Source: Oceanobacter sp. 1_MG-2023 (lineage in GTDB: Bacteria > Pseudomonadota > Gammaproteobacteria > Pseudomonadales > Oceanobacteraceae). Taken from it: DNA of 64,000 nt. Location: positions 1 through 64,000 of the forward strand of contig NZ_JAUYWA010000004.1 in NCBI RefSeq assembly GCF_030689025.1. The letters are read 5' to 3'. The position numbers and the translations under genes are program-made. This document shows, one piece after another, positions 1-9,382 of the stretch. The notes below the pieces were generated by a model, which worked only from the letters and a program-made list of their open reading frames with translations, made no database searches and was not told the origin of the DNA. Position 1 is the first letter of the stretch; each line of letters starts with the position of its first letter.

Positions 1-1
1 A

Positions 2-48
2 CTTGACCCGTCAGGCCTGCAAGTCGGCTTCGTGATTCGAAACCATCC
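2..48 (+). repeat. Direct repeat, copy 1 (47 bp, perfect)
   Basis: Identical over 47 bases to 19703-19749, in the same orientation. Similarity continues imperfectly for about 25 more bases (TAGCCCAGAG against TAGCCCGGAG, then GGATTAAA in both). The left limit cannot be fixed because the window begins at base 1. Confidence 0.9.
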
Positions 49-79
49 GGTAGCCCAGAGTGAGCACCGGATTAAATGA
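2..79 (+). CDS. C-terminal end of an unidentified gene, cut by the window edge
   Basis: The frame starting at base 2 reads 25 sense codons and stops at TGA 77-79. The first codons encode LDPSGLQVGFVIRNHP. The same peptide is encoded by a second copy near 19.7 kb, where a longer open frame precedes it (ending FWLDPSGLQ). Two loci keep the same frame over this stretch, which suggests protein-coding descent. I do not recognise the family, and the start lies outside the window. It could equally be a dispersed non-coding repeat that happens to be open. Confidence 0.35.
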   Translation, partial: LDPSGLQVGFVIRNHPVAQSEHRIK

Positions 80-376
80 ATGTCCCCTATAGTACTAGTT
101 GTTATTTCAAAAAGATCAAACATATTATTAATCAAAAACAGCGGCTTCCAATACGGCACCAGTCCAATAATCATGGCAACCCAAACAATAAATGACCGTC
201 AAAATAGCACCGCTGCGCTGCTGATTATCGCCGTTACCCTGAATGAATACCGATTAACAGGCTTTTTCAAATCAATGATTGATCTGGCTGTTTGATTGGT
301 CTGATCGATGCTCCTAGAATTTTAATATTTGCACGATCCTACGATTTGATAGAACTGACACGAAGGGAAGACGACG
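80..376. other. Intergenic leader region without a convincing gene
   Basis: AT-richer than the flanking genes. A 71-codon frame (80-295) is open but has no clear ribosome binding site and no recognisable family, so I do not call it. The right end carries a promoter for the CZB gene. Confidence 0.5.
292..320 (+). promoter_or_regulatory. Sigma-70-type promoter candidate for the CZB gene
   Basis: A -35 element TTGATT (292-297) and a -10 element TAGAAT (315-320) are separated by 17 bases. This would place the transcript start near 327, about 50 bases before the ATG at 377. Inference from consensus only. Confidence 0.45.
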
Positions 377-811
377 ATGAGATTGATGAACTTTTTTGGA
401 TTTGGCCACGATCATCAAGATGCTATCCATGCCAAGGAAGCAGCCAAGAGAGCCAGTGTATCGCTGGATATTGATGTATCCATTGCTGCGCACGAAAACT
501 GGTTGACCCGGCTGGAAACCTATATCTCCGGTCACAGTCACGAAACACTGGATCCAACCCATGCTGCTTGTGACGACGAGTGCGAACTGGGCAAATGGAT
601 TTATTCCGATGGCGAAAAGTACCTCGGCCAATACGCAGCGTTTAATGACCTGAAAGCAACCCATAAAATGTTTCACTACAAGGCATCATCCATCATCAGC
701 CTGGTACAAGCCGACAATCATTCTGATGCAGAGAAAGAACTGGCCGGAGATATCCACAAGCTGACCCTGAAAATTCGCCAACGTCTGCAAGACCTGAAAT
801 ACATCGACTAG
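377..811 (+). CDS. Stand-alone CZB (chemoreceptor zinc-binding) domain protein
   Basis: 144 aa, cytoplasmic, with no membrane segment or methyl-accepting domain. Residues 35-140 match the CZB domain, which is usually found at the C-terminus of chemoreceptors or beside diguanylate cyclase domains. The expected three-His-one-Cys zinc site is visible: His39 (AAHENW), Cys69 in CELGKW, and His96 and His100 in THKMFH. The ATG at 377 is preceded by a GAAGGGAAG purine stretch at good distance; an in-frame ATG at 386 is the alternative start. In this family zinc occupancy tunes signalling in response to zinc or to oxidation of the cysteine. Which partner this free domain serves cannot be read from its neighbours, which are metabolic or housekeeping genes. 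Confidence 0.85.
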   Translation: MRLMNFFGFGHDHQDAIHAKEAAKRASVSLDIDVSIAAHENWLTRLETYISGHSHETLDPTHAACDDECELGKWIYSDGEKYLGQYAAFNDLKATHKMFHYKASSIISLVQADNHSDAEKELAGDIHKLTLKIRQRLQDLKYID

Positions 812-1036
812 CCCATTGCCGGCTCAGACCCACAGGCACTGACGACAGCAGCCAGCAGTGCCTGATTATTACCCCTCCCGATTGGCCTTCCCCTGTTCAC
901 ACCACGGCCCAAAACAGCCAGTAACCCGCTGACATTCCCGTCATCACGACCCACAAACCAGCAACGGTTGGTTCTGTACTTGGACATACAACCCCGTCAT
1001 GATCAGGACTGACGACCATTGCCCATCAGACACGTT

Positions 1037-1498
1037 ATGAACTATTGGCTATTTAAAACAGAACCGACAGCGTTCAGCATCCTGGATCTGGCATCGCGAC
1101 CGAAACAGACAGAGCCCTGGGACGGGGTACGTAATTATCAAGCCCGCAACTTTCTACGTGATGAGATACAGCCGGGTGATCAAGTCTTTATTTACCATTC
1201 CAGCTGCAAGGAAATTGGCATCGCCGGGCTGGCGGAAGTGGTGCGGGCTGGCTATGTCGATCCCAGCCAGTTTGATCCCGAATCCAGATACTACGACCCG
1301 AAAGCCACGCAGGAAAAGCCGCGCTGGTATCAGGTCGACATCCAGCTGGCGCAGGTTTTTCCACGGGTGTTGCCGTTGCAAGACATCAAGGCCATGCCGG
1401 AGATCACCGAGTTGGGGCTGATAAAAACCGGCAACCGTTTGTCCGTTATGCCTGTCAGCCCCCGTGAGTTTGATATTTTGCGACAGCGAGCCAGCTGA
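1037..1498 (+). CDS. EVE domain protein (PUA/YTH-like fold)
   Basis: 153 aa and the length of a single EVE domain. It begins MNYWLFKTEP, the family's typical N-terminus, followed by WDGVRNYQARNFL and later GDQVFIYHSS, both hallmark stretches. EVE domains belong to the PUA/YTH-like superfamily and are expected to read modified bases in DNA or RNA; the bacterial stand-alone form has no settled role. An in-frame TTG at 1019 would add six residues, but the ATG at 1037 fits the family end. The glutathione transferase gene starts 53 bases downstream on the same strand and may be co-transcribed. No restriction or phage-defence gene is adjacent, so a defence role is not supported here. Confidence 0.88.
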   Translation: MNYWLFKTEPTAFSILDLASRPKQTEPWDGVRNYQARNFLRDEIQPGDQVFIYHSSCKEIGIAGLAEVVRAGYVDPSQFDPESRYYDPKATQEKPRWYQVDIQLAQVFPRVLPLQDIKAMPEITELGLIKTGNRLSVMPVSPREFDILRQRAS

Positions 1499-1551
1499 CA
1501 ACAGCCAGCCCTCCGAACAGATCCAAACAACACAGACAATCAGGAGTACTG

Positions 1552-2148
1552 ATGAAAATCTACGGCGATAGCCAGTCCGGTAACTGCTACAAAATCCAGC
1601 TGGTATGTGCGCTGCTGAATATCCCGCATCAATGGGTCCGGATGGATATCCTGGCCGGTGACACCCACTCCCAGGCCTTTTTACGCAAAAACCCCAATGG
1701 CAAGATCCCGGTCCTGGAGCTGGATGATGGTCGCACCCTGAGTGAATCCAACGCGATCATCAACTACCTGGCAGCCGGTTCCAGCCTGTTACCAACGGAT
1801 ACCTTTACCCTGGCCAAGATGCAGCAGTGGCAATGTTTTGAACAATACAGCCATGAGCCCTATATTGCCGTTGCCCGCTTTATTGCCAAATATCAGGGAA
1901 TGCCCGCCGAACGACAGGACGAATATAGCGCCAAACAATCGGGAGGTTACCGGGCCCTGGATATCATGGAACAGCAACTGGCCGTCACCCCCTGGCTCTG
2001 TGGCGACCAAATCACTAATGCCGATATCAGCCTCTATGCCTATACTCATGTGGCACATGAAGGCGGCTTTGAGCTTGACCGCTATCCCGCCATTCAGGCC
2101 TGGTTGCAGCGTCTGGCCGCAACACCCGACTGGATTGCCATGGCATGA
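1552..2148 (+). CDS. Glutathione S-transferase family protein
   Basis: 198 aa, normal for a bacterial soluble GST. The N-terminal thioredoxin-like domain (about 1-80) starts MKIYGDSQSGNCYK, carries the cis-proline site GKIPVLE and the glutathione-contacting ESNAI motif. The helical C-terminal domain (about 85-198) contains the family's N-capping region CGDQITNADISLYAYTHV. These proteins conjugate or reduce substrates with glutathione in the cytoplasm; the substrate cannot be predicted. AGGAG lies 6-7 bases before the ATG. Confidence 0.92.
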   Translation: MKIYGDSQSGNCYKIQLVCALLNIPHQWVRMDILAGDTHSQAFLRKNPNGKIPVLELDDGRTLSESNAIINYLAAGSSLLPTDTFTLAKMQQWQCFEQYSHEPYIAVARFIAKYQGMPAERQDEYSAKQSGGYRALDIMEQQLAVTPWLCGDQITNADISLYAYTHVAHEGGFELDRYPAIQAWLQRLAATPDWIAMA

Positions 2149-2201
2149 TATGAACCAATAACCGCTGCTAATATCCCAGACAGACCATTCAGGAGATTTC
2201 C

Positions 2202-2582
2202 ATGTCAGGCTATCCAGATACTTCGTCTTCCAAGCCCCCTCGTCCCCCTTTGTCACCACTGGACGATGATGCCAAAACCCAGGCACTGATTGCTTATTGC
2301 CTGTTAGGTGCCGGCTATTTTACCGGCGTGTTCTGGGTAATTGGTGGCGTCTGGGCCATGGCCAAAATCAGTGATTTTCAAGGCTCTCTGTTTGAAGACC
2401 ACTTTGCCAATATCATCAAGGTATTCTGGTGGGGGCTGGGCATGATGGTGATAGGAATTGTGACCTCTTTTATTATTATTGGCTGGCTGATTATTATGGG
2501 GACTTTTATCTGGACGGTATTCAGGATTGTCAAAGGGTTATCCCAACTGACCTCAAACCGGTCCTACTCAGGGCGTGGCTGA
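2202..2582 (+). CDS. Small DUF4870-like inner-membrane protein
   Basis: 126 aa. A Pro-rich, charged N-terminus (residues 1-25) is followed by hydrophobic segments at about 28-53 and 72-110 (KVFWWGLGMMVIGIVTSFIII onward). The arrangement, with DHFANI between the segments, resembles DUF4870 membrane proteins. Function unknown. AGGAGA precedes the ATG. It lies between a GST gene and a CNNM-like gene on the same strand, with about 145 bases before the latter. Confidence 0.7.
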   Translation: MSGYPDTSSSKPPRPPLSPLDDDAKTQALIAYCLLGAGYFTGVFWVIGGVWAMAKISDFQGSLFEDHFANIIKVFWWGLGMMVIGIVTSFIIIGWLIIMGTFIWTVFRIVKGLSQLTSNRSYSGRG

Positions 2583-2728
2583 CCGGAGTACCCCGTCTGT
2601 CAAAGCGCCAGATACACCGTAGACAGCAGCCAAACACAGCCGCTGTATCAAGCCGGTATCGTTCTGCAGTTGACAGCCCACTTGGGCACCCTATGATGAC
2701 GGAATCATAATAGTCAAAGGACGCAGTC

Positions 2729-4021
2729 TTGAACGAAGTTCCCTTAAGTGTGCTGTTTGGCATACTCGCGGTACTGATCATTTTTTCAGGATTCTTCTCC
2801 AGTTCAGAAACCGGCATGATGTCGCTTAACCGCTACCGGTTGCGGCATATGGTGAAAAACAATCACAAGGGCGCCAAATTGGCCGCCAGACTACTCGAAA
2901 AGCCCGATCGTCTGATTGGCACCATCCTCACAGGCAACAACCTGGTCAACTTTGCCGCAGCGGCACTGGCGACTATTATCAGCCAACGACTATGGCCCGA
3001 TAACCCCGATCTTGCGGTATTCGTCAATACCATCCTGTTTACTCTGGTGGTACTGATTTTTGCCGAACTGACACCCAAAACCCTTGCGGCGATTGCGCCG
3101 GAAAAAATTGCCTTTCCTGCGTCTCCCATCCTGCTGGGACTGCAGTGGCTTCTGCACCCCTTTGTCTGGTTTGTCAACGCCATTGCCAACAGTCTGCTGA
3201 AGCTGATTCGTATCGACGTCCACAATACCCATTCCGATCATTTGAGTACCGAGGAGCTGCGCACCGTGGTGCGGGAAGCCGGGTCAATGATTCCCAAGCG
3301 TCACCAGCACATGCTGTTAAGCATTCTCGATCTCGAAAAGATGACCGTGAATGACATCATGGTGCCTCGCAACGAAATTTTTGGTATCGATCTCGATGAC
3401 GATATGGATATCCTTATCGAGCAACTGCGTACCACCCAGCATACCCGGGTGCCCATCTACCGGGGCGATATCAATAACATCATTGGTATTCTTCACGCCC
3501 GCTCCCTGGCACGGGTAATGAGTCAGGGCGAATTCACCCGCGAAGACATCGAAACAGCAGCGCGCGAGCCGTACTTTATTCCGGAAAGCACCCCACTTCA
3601 CACCCAATTGTTCAACTTTCAGAGCCACCAGCGCCGTATTGCTTTGGTCGTTGATGAATACGGTGATGTACAAGGCATTTGCACACTGGAAGACATTCTT
3701 GAAGAAATCGTCGGTGAATTCACCACCGATGTGCTGTCGACCAGCTCCCCCGATGTACATCCCCAGGAAGACGGGAGTTTTATTGTCAATGGCACGGCCT
3801 TTATTCGTGATGTGAACAAGACCATGCACTGGGACTTGCCGATCAATGGTCCAAAAACCATTAACGGCCTGATCGTCGAAATTCTGGAAAACATCCCGGA
3901 ATCTCCGGTCTGCCTGCGTATTGGCCGCTATCGTTTTGAGATCCTGCAGCTCAAGGACAATATGGTCAAGGCCGTCAGAGTCACTCTGGACAGCCCGCGT
4001 AAAGAACCCGTCACGTCATAA
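2729..4021 (+). CDS. CNNM/CorC family membrane protein (YfjD/CorB-like)
   Basis: 430 aa. Residues 1-190 form the DUF21 membrane domain (FSGFFSSSETGMMSLNRYRL, typical of the family). About 205-330 are a CBS pair (MTVNDIMVPRNEI, then VVDEYGDVQGICTLEDILEEIVGE). About 340-425 are the CorC/HlyC C-terminal domain. The family is linked to magnesium and cobalt efflux or homeostasis; some members are now described as Na/Mg exchangers. The start is a TTG with AAAGGA eight bases upstream; no in-frame ATG gives a full DUF21 domain. The gene is convergent with the BASS transporter, with a hairpin between them. Confidence 0.92.
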   Translation: MNEVPLSVLFGILAVLIIFSGFFSSSETGMMSLNRYRLRHMVKNNHKGAKLAARLLEKPDRLIGTILTGNNLVNFAAAALATIISQRLWPDNPDLAVFVNTILFTLVVLIFAELTPKTLAAIAPEKIAFPASPILLGLQWLLHPFVWFVNAIANSLLKLIRIDVHNTHSDHLSTEELRTVVREAGSMIPKRHQHMLLSILDLEKMTVNDIMVPRNEIFGIDLDDDMDILIEQLRTTQHTRVPIYRGDINNIIGILHARSLARVMSQGEFTREDIETAAREPYFIPESTPLHTQLFNFQSHQRRIALVVDEYGDVQGICTLEDILEEIVGEFTTDVLSTSSPDVHPQEDGSFIVNGTAFIRDVNKTMHWDLPINGPKTINGLIVEILENIPESPVCLRIGRYRFEILQLKDNMVKAVRVTLDSPRKEPVTS

Positions 4022-4031
4022 CAAACGTCCC

Positions 4032-4052
4032 CCGGTGGCACTCTGCCACCGG
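4032..4052. terminator. Hairpin between convergent genes
   Basis: Perfect inverted repeat CCGGTGGCA / TGCCACCGG with a three-base loop, between the stops of two convergent genes. It lacks a long T tract, so its strength as an intrinsic terminator is uncertain. Confidence 0.55.
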
Positions 4053-4078
4053 TCGGGTGCAGCAACAGTTACCAGCTA

Positions 4079-4960
4079 TCAACTGACCTTTTGCTGCAGT
4101 TCGGAACCATCGTCCCGGATCACCCAGCCAATAAATCCAAACACCGGAATATTCATCAGCAAACCATACATCAGCGGTACAATGGCCAACTCGGGTTGAT
4201 GCAATATCGTTAACGCCACCATCATCGCCGTTCCTGCATTCTGCACGCCGACTTCCATCGTAATCGCACGACTGTCTGATGCATTCAGAGATAACTGCCG
4301 GGTAATCACCCAGGCCAGCAGTAACGCAGACACACTTAACGTCATGACCGCGACGCCCGTCAATGACACCATTTTTTCAACAACGCCCCAGTTGTCCACC
4401 AGTAACAACCCAATCACCAGTAACATCAGGAAGGTCGCCACCAACTTGACCTGTCGCTCGGCCTGCATCGCCAGCCGCGTCCAGAAATGGCGCAAGGTCA
4501 TCCCCAGAACAACCGGTACCAGTGTCACAACCATCAACTGAACAATCATTAGACCAACCGGCAAACCAAACTGGTTGATCTCCGCACCAGCGAATTGCAT
4601 ATACACAGCAAATAACACCGGCAAGGTAAACGGCACCAGCAGGCTCGTCATCGCCGTCAAAGAAATACTCAGCGCCACATTACCGCGCGCCAGGAAAGTC
4701 AGCATGTTGGACGTGGCACCACCAGGGCAAAGCGCCACCAGAAACAGGCCGGCACCGGCCATCAAGGGTAATTTGAACAACACAATAATGATCAGGGCAA
4801 TGACAGGTAACAAGACTATCTGCAAGAACAAGCCTATCAGGCACACTGTTGGCTGACGCCACACCGCGACAAAATGCTGACGGGTCAACCCCAACCCCAT
4901 GGTAAACATAATCAAGGCAAGGACGATGGGAAGGATGACAGGGGCGACCAGCTGCTGCAT
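4079..4960 (-). CDS. Bile acid:sodium symporter (BASS) family transporter
   Basis: 293 aa, almost entirely hydrophobic, with eight to ten predicted membrane segments. Two BASS hallmarks are present: CPGGATSNMLTFLARGN, and MEVGVQNAGTAMM, the crossover regions that bind sodium and substrate. Bacterial members move organic anions such as pantoate, pyruvate or keto-acids with sodium; the substrate here cannot be told. Transcribed alone toward the CNNM gene. Confidence 0.9.
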   Translation of the reverse strand: MQQLVAPVILPIVLALIMFTMGLGLTRQHFVAVWRQPTVCLIGLFLQIVLLPVIALIIIVLFKLPLMAGAGLFLVALCPGGATSNMLTFLARGNVALSISLTAMTSLLVPFTLPVLFAVYMQFAGAEINQFGLPVGLMIVQLMVVTLVPVVLGMTLRHFWTRLAMQAERQVKLVATFLMLLVIGLLLVDNWGVVEKMVSLTGVAVMTLSVSALLLAWVITRQLSLNASDSRAITMEVGVQNAGTAMMVALTILHQPELAIVPLMYGLLMNIPVFGFIGWVIRDDGSELQQKVS

Positions 4961-5134
4961 ATTGATTCTCTTTGTTATTCACGATCAGATTGATATAAGT
5001 GCCACTCTAGCCTTCATTCAATTAATCCAGAAGCCACCTGACTCAAGGTTTTGTTATAAGCTCTGCATTTCTGCGGCCTGATAACTCCGCGCAACCATAC
5101 TCCGATAACAGCCCCATATTCTGAGGAATCCCGC

Positions 5135-6010
5135 GTGTCGTACTGGTGGCTAGCCATTCGCCCGAAAACCATCCCTGCTTCCATTGGCCCGATTCTATTG
5201 GGCACTGCACTGGCATCGACCGAGACCCAGCTCAACGGTCTGCTGTTTGGCCTGGCCATACTCTGTGCCGTTGCCCTGCAAATTGCCGTCAATCTCGCCA
5301 ACGATCTGTTTGATGGCCTCAGCGGTGTCGATACCGAAGCCCGCCTCGGCCCGGCCCGAATGGTGCAATCCGGCTTTATTACTCCGGCGGCCATGGCGGT
5401 TGCACTGGCCATTTTTACCCTGCTGGCCACCTTGTTCGGTCTGACACTGGCTGCCCTGACCAGCTGGAATTTACTGTTTATCGGCATCGCCTGCTTACTC
5501 GCCGTCTTTGCCTACAGTGCCGGGCCAGCGCCACTGGCCTCCATGGGCCTGGGGGAGGTTACGGTTCTGGTATTTTTTGGCTGGATTGCGGTAATGGGCA
5601 GCTACTGGCTGCAAACCGGTGAGTTGACCGTCACCGCCTGGTTGTATGGCACCAGCGCCGGACTGTTCAGTGTCGCCATATTACTGGTCAACAACCTGCG
5701 TGATATTCCCACCGACCTGGCCAGTGGCAAACTCACCCTGCCAGCCCGACTGGGAGAAACACGCACCCGGCGGCTGTTTGTTGGCGTTATGATAGCGGCC
5801 TTGCTTGTACACCTGGTCGCCGCCTGGCCCTGCCCCTGGCTGATGCTGCTTCCAGCAGGACTGTGTCTGAAACCGGTGCTGAATCTGATTCGCCGTATTG
5901 ACAGCCTCCGCGGTCGGGCATTAAACAGCCTGCTGGCCCAGACCGCCCAAGCGGGGCTGATTTATTGTGGCGCCAGTGCCACCCTGCTGATGCTCCTGGC
6001 ATCACCATAA
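5135..6010 (+). CDS. menA: 1,4-dihydroxy-2-naphthoate polyprenyltransferase (UbiA superfamily)
   Basis: 291 aa integral membrane prenyltransferase. The first Asp-rich motif is NLANDLFDGLSGVD and the second is NNLRDIPTDLASGKLTLPARLG, the pattern of MenA rather than UbiA. MenA attaches the polyprenyl tail to DHNA in menaquinone synthesis. The opening MSYWWLAIRPKTIPASIGPI is typical of MenA. The start is a GTG with TGAGGA at good spacing. No other men gene is in the window, so the menaquinone assignment rests on motifs alone. Confidence 0.8.
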   Translation: MSYWWLAIRPKTIPASIGPILLGTALASTETQLNGLLFGLAILCAVALQIAVNLANDLFDGLSGVDTEARLGPARMVQSGFITPAAMAVALAIFTLLATLFGLTLAALTSWNLLFIGIACLLAVFAYSAGPAPLASMGLGEVTVLVFFGWIAVMGSYWLQTGELTVTAWLYGTSAGLFSVAILLVNNLRDIPTDLASGKLTLPARLGETRTRRLFVGVMIAALLVHLVAAWPCPWLMLLPAGLCLKPVLNLIRRIDSLRGRALNSLLAQTAQAGLIYCGASATLLMLLASP

Positions 6011-6119
6011 ATCGCACCGCCAACGGATTACCCTCACCATCGAGGGTGAACCTCCTCTCTGTACCCGCTACAATGTCGCCCTTTGATTTCCACCCGTTTT
6101 TCCACCGGTAGCCCTTTCC

Positions 6120-8237
6120 ATGACAAACAGCACTCGCAAAATTCTGGTCACCAGCGCCCTGCCCTACGCCAACGGCTCCATTCACCTCGGCCATCTGCTG
6201 GAATACATCCAGACCGACATCTGGGTTCGCTTCCAGAAGTCCCGTGGTCACCAGTGCACCTATGTTTGTGCTGACGACGCCCATGGCACCGCGATCATGC
6301 TACGCGCCGAAAAGGAAGGCCGCTCACCGGAAGACCAGATTGCTGCCGTCAAGGCGGAACACGAAGCCGACTTTGCCGCTTTCCAGATCGGTTTTGACAA
6401 CTTTCACAGCACCCACAGTGAAGAAAACCGTGAGTTGTCCTGTCAGATATACACCCGTCTGCGCGACAAGGGTCACATTGCCGTACGCTCAATCAAGCAG
6501 GCATTCGACCCGGAAAAAGAAATCTTCCTTGCCGACCGCTACATCAAGGGTGACTGTCCCAAGTGTTCAACGCCAGACCAATACGGTGACAACTGCGAAG
6601 CGTGCGGCGCAACCTATACACCCGCAGAGCTCAAAAACCCGTACTCCACCATCTCGGGCGCCACACCGATTGAAAAAGAGTCCGAGCATTATTTCTTCAA
6701 GCTGCAAGATTTTGATGCCTTTCTGAAGGACTGGACACGCTCCGGCACCCTGCAACCGGAAATTGCCAACAAGCTGGCTGAATGGCTGGACTCCGGTTTG
6801 CAAGAGTGGGATATCTCCCGTGACGCTCCTTACTTCGGCTTTGAAATTCCTGATGCTCCAGGCAAGTACTTCTACGTCTGGCTGGATGCACCGATTGGCT
6901 ACATGGCCTCGTTCAGAAACCTTTGCAACTCCGACGCCGGTCAGGCCCGTGGCCTGAACTTCGACGACTACTGGAAAGTTGGTTCCGACGCTGAGGTGTA
7001 CCACTTTATCGGCAAGGATATCGTCAACTTCCATGCCCTGTTCTGGCCAGCCATGCTCAGTGCAGCAGACTACCGCACCCCGACGGCAGTCAACGCCCAT
7101 GGTTTTGTCACCGTCAACGGTGCCAAAATGTCGAAATCGCGAGGCACCTTTATCAAGGCCCGCACCTATCTCAACCATCTGAACCCGACTTACCTGCGTT
7201 ACTACTTTGCTGCCAAACTGGGCTCCAGCGTTGATGACTTCGATCTCAATCTCGAAGACTTCGTCCAGCGCGCCAACACCGACCTGGTCAACAAACTGGT
7301 CAACATCGCCAGCCGTACCGCCAACTTTGTCTTCAAAGCCGGAGGCAAGCTCAGCGACAGCTGTGCTGAGCCAGCCATGGTGCAGGAATTTATCGACGCC
7401 GGAACCCCGATTGCCGCCCACTACGAAGCACGCGATTTCGGCAAAGCCATGAAAGACATCATGGCACTGGCCGATCGCGCCAACGAATACATTCAGGAAA
7501 AAGCCCCCTGGGCCATGAACAAGGAAGAAGGCCGTCAGCAAGAAGTTATCGACGTCTGCTCCGTTGCCCTCAACCTGTTCCGCCAGCTGATGACCTACCT
7601 GACTCCGGTATTACCTGAGCTGGCAGAAAAAACCTGCCAGTTCATGAACCTCGACTCCCTCGACTGGGAAGCCCGCAGCAATATCCTGCTGGGCCACGAG
7701 ATCAACAAGTTCAAACCCATGCTGGCCCGGGCCGAGATGGACAAGGTTACTGCGATTCTGGAAGAAACCAAGGCCGAACTGGCGATCGAAAACGGTGAAC
7801 AACCAACGCCGGAAACCAGCACGGCCCCGGCCAAAACAAGTAAACAAGAGAAGAAGAAAAAATCCAAAGGGCCTGAACTCAGGGAAGATGGCAACGAAGT
7901 GATTGCCGACACCATCGAATTCCCCGACTTCGCCAAGGTCGACCTGCGCGTTGCCCGCATCATCAAGGCTGACCACGTTGAAGGTGCCGACAAACTGCTG
8001 CAACTGACGCTGGATATTGGTAACGGCGAGACCCGCAACGTTTTCTCTGGTATCAAGGCGGCCTACCAGCCAGAAGACCTTGAAGGCAAACTCACCATTA
8101 TGGTTGCCAACCTGGCACCCCGGAAAATGAAGTTTGGCCTGTCTGAAGGTATGGTGTTGGCCGCCGGGCCAGGTGGCTCCGAGATTTACCTGTTGGAACC
8201 CAATGAAGGTTCACAGCCAGGCATGCGAGTGATGTAA
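6120..8237 (+). CDS. metG: Methionine-tRNA ligase
   Basis: 705 aa, long-form enzyme. The class I signatures are HLGH (residues 22-25) and KMSKS (336-340). A zinc knuckle is seen in [19 protein letters not shown]. The C-terminal 110 residues (from [14 protein letters not shown]) form the EMAP-II-like tRNA-binding and dimerisation domain, joined by a Lys-rich linker. It charges tRNA-Met in the cytoplasm. It follows menA by about 110 bases and is convergent with the CorA-like gene. Confidence 0.98.
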   Translation: MTNSTRKILVTSALPYANGSIHLGHLLEYIQTDIWVRFQKSRGHQCTYVCADDAHGTAIMLRAEKEGRSPEDQIAAVKAEHEADFAAFQIGFDNFHSTHSEENRELSCQIYTRLRDKGHIAVRSIKQAFDPEKEIFLADRYIKGDCPKCSTPDQYGDNCEACGATYTPAELKNPYSTISGATPIEKESEHYFFKLQDFDAFLKDWTRSGTLQPEIANKLAEWLDSGLQEWDISRDAPYFGFEIPDAPGKYFYVWLDAPIGYMASFRNLCNSDAGQARGLNFDDYWKVGSDAEVYHFIGKDIVNFHALFWPAMLSAADYRTPTAVNAHGFVTVNGAKMSKSRGTFIKARTYLNHLNPTYLRYYFAAKLGSSVDDFDLNLEDFVQRANTDLVNKLVNIASRTANFVFKAGGKLSDSCAEPAMVQEFIDAGTPIAAHYEARDFGKAMKDIMALADRANEYIQEKAPWAMNKEEGRQQEVIDVCSVALNLFRQLMTYLTPVLPELAEKTCQFMNLDSLDWEARSNILLGHEINKFKPMLARAEMDKVTAILEETKAELAIENGEQPTPETSTAPAKTSKQEKKKKSKGPELREDGNEVIADTIEFPDFAKVDLRVARIIKADHVEGADKLLQLTLDIGNGETRNVFSGIKAAYQPEDLEGKLTIMVANLAPRKMKFGLSEGMVLAAGPGGSEIYLLEPNEGSQPGMRVM

Positions 8238-8362
8238 ATCTGGCAATCGTTCAGCGCCACGCTTCATGTCCCGTCCCAAGGCTGGGGCAGGAGTCGTGGC
8301 CTGTTCAGCGCAGTCCCATGGGTACCGGACAGGTATCCAGGTATTGCCTCCTGACCTCTGCG

Positions 8363-9340
8363 TTATAACCAGCGTAACTTGCGAAACCAGACCAACAGCC
8401 CCACGGCCAGAGTCGCCATCACTCCCAGCAAAATAAAATAGCCGTTTGCGACTTTCAGCTCGGGGATATAATCGAAGTTCATGCCGTACAAACCGGCCAG
8501 AAACCCAAGCGGAATAAATATCGCGGTAATCACGGTGAGCACCCGCATGGTGTTGTTAAGCTGGTGTGATGCAACAGCAAGATAACCATCAATCAGATCA
8601 CCACAGATGTCATAAAACATCGCTACCAGGCTGGCCAGCCGCTCAAAGCGGTCATGCAAGTCGTTCAGTGTGTGGTCCAGCTCCAGATCTGGTTGTGTAA
8701 ACAACGCCAGATCACTGGTTTTTAATTCATCGGTGATGCTTTGGTGATAATTAAACACCCGCCGCAATTTCACCAACCGGGAACGATACCCCATTAACTG
8801 GCGCATCAAGGCGTCAGTGCCCTGCTCGTACAAGGCATCTTCCAGATCACTGAGCTGGTCTTCAAAAGCCAGCACATGCTCCAGGTACATACCGGCGGAG
8901 GTATGCATGATGCGTAACGCCAGTTGGGCCGGGCAGCGTTGTAAATGAATGCCGCCATGACCTGTCATCAGCAGATTAATACTTTCGGTCGGCAACGGAT
9001 GGTAACTGATCAGCAAGCGCTCACTGATAAAAAATGCCACGGACTGGGGCTGGTAGTGCAGCTCACTGTCGAAATGGGCAATACCGCGATACAGAATAAA
9101 GACGTGATCTTCAAAGGCTTCGTATTTGGGCGGATGGCGATCGCGCTGGGCGTCTTCGATAGCCAGGGCATGACACCCCAGGCCCAGTAACAACTGCCGT
9201 TCCTGATGATATTTTTCAGCCCCCTCCGACGTCAGGTCCAGCCAGAGTCGGCTGTTATTGTCGCCACGCCAATCGTGTATCAGCTCTTCACCGCCACTGA
9301 ACGACTGGCCGCTGCTGTTGATCATCAGGGTGCGAATCAT
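8363..9340 (-). CDS. CorA-like divalent metal ion channel/transporter
   Basis: 325 aa. A long soluble N-terminal funnel domain is followed by a coiled helix and two C-terminal membrane segments (about 265-287 and 297-318). The selectivity motif between them is YGMNFDYIPE, the canonical GMN of CorA. The family moves Mg2+, or zinc in ZntB-type members; the sequence does not settle which. AGGA lies 7 bases before the ATG. It starts 42 bases after the stop of the transglutaminase gene on the same strand, so it may be the last gene of the ATP-grasp/Alpha-E cluster, or merely be read through from it. Confidence 0.88.
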   Translation of the reverse strand: MIRTLMINSSGQSFSGGEELIHDWRGDNNSRLWLDLTSEGAEKYHQERQLLLGLGCHALAIEDAQRDRHPPKYEAFEDHVFILYRGIAHFDSELHYQPQSVAFFISERLLISYHPLPTESINLLMTGHGGIHLQRCPAQLALRIMHTSAGMYLEHVLAFEDQLSDLEDALYEQGTDALMRQLMGYRSRLVKLRRVFNYHQSITDELKTSDLALFTQPDLELDHTLNDLHDRFERLASLVAMFYDICGDLIDGYLAVASHQLNNTMRVLTVITAIFIPLGFLAGLYGMNFDYIPELKVANGYFILLGVMATLAVGLLVWFRKLRWL

Positions 9341-9382
9341 GCTCTGTCCTGCGACGAGAAAACATTCAACAAAAAGTGGCGT

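Noticed and set aside
80-295. 71-codon open frame as a gene
   Set aside because: No ribosome site, no recognisable motif, and its end overlaps a good promoter for the next gene.
1037-1498. EVE gene as part of a phage-defence island
   Set aside because: Neighbours are a glutathione transferase and membrane proteins; no restriction, methylation or toxin genes are nearby.
6030-6047. ACCCTC/GAGGGT hairpin after menA as a terminator
   Set aside because: Only six base pairs and no T run; menA and metG could be co-transcribed.
6567-7541. 324-codon minus-strand frame
   Set aside because: It lies wholly within metG, whose protein is unmistakable; it is a shadow of biased codon use.
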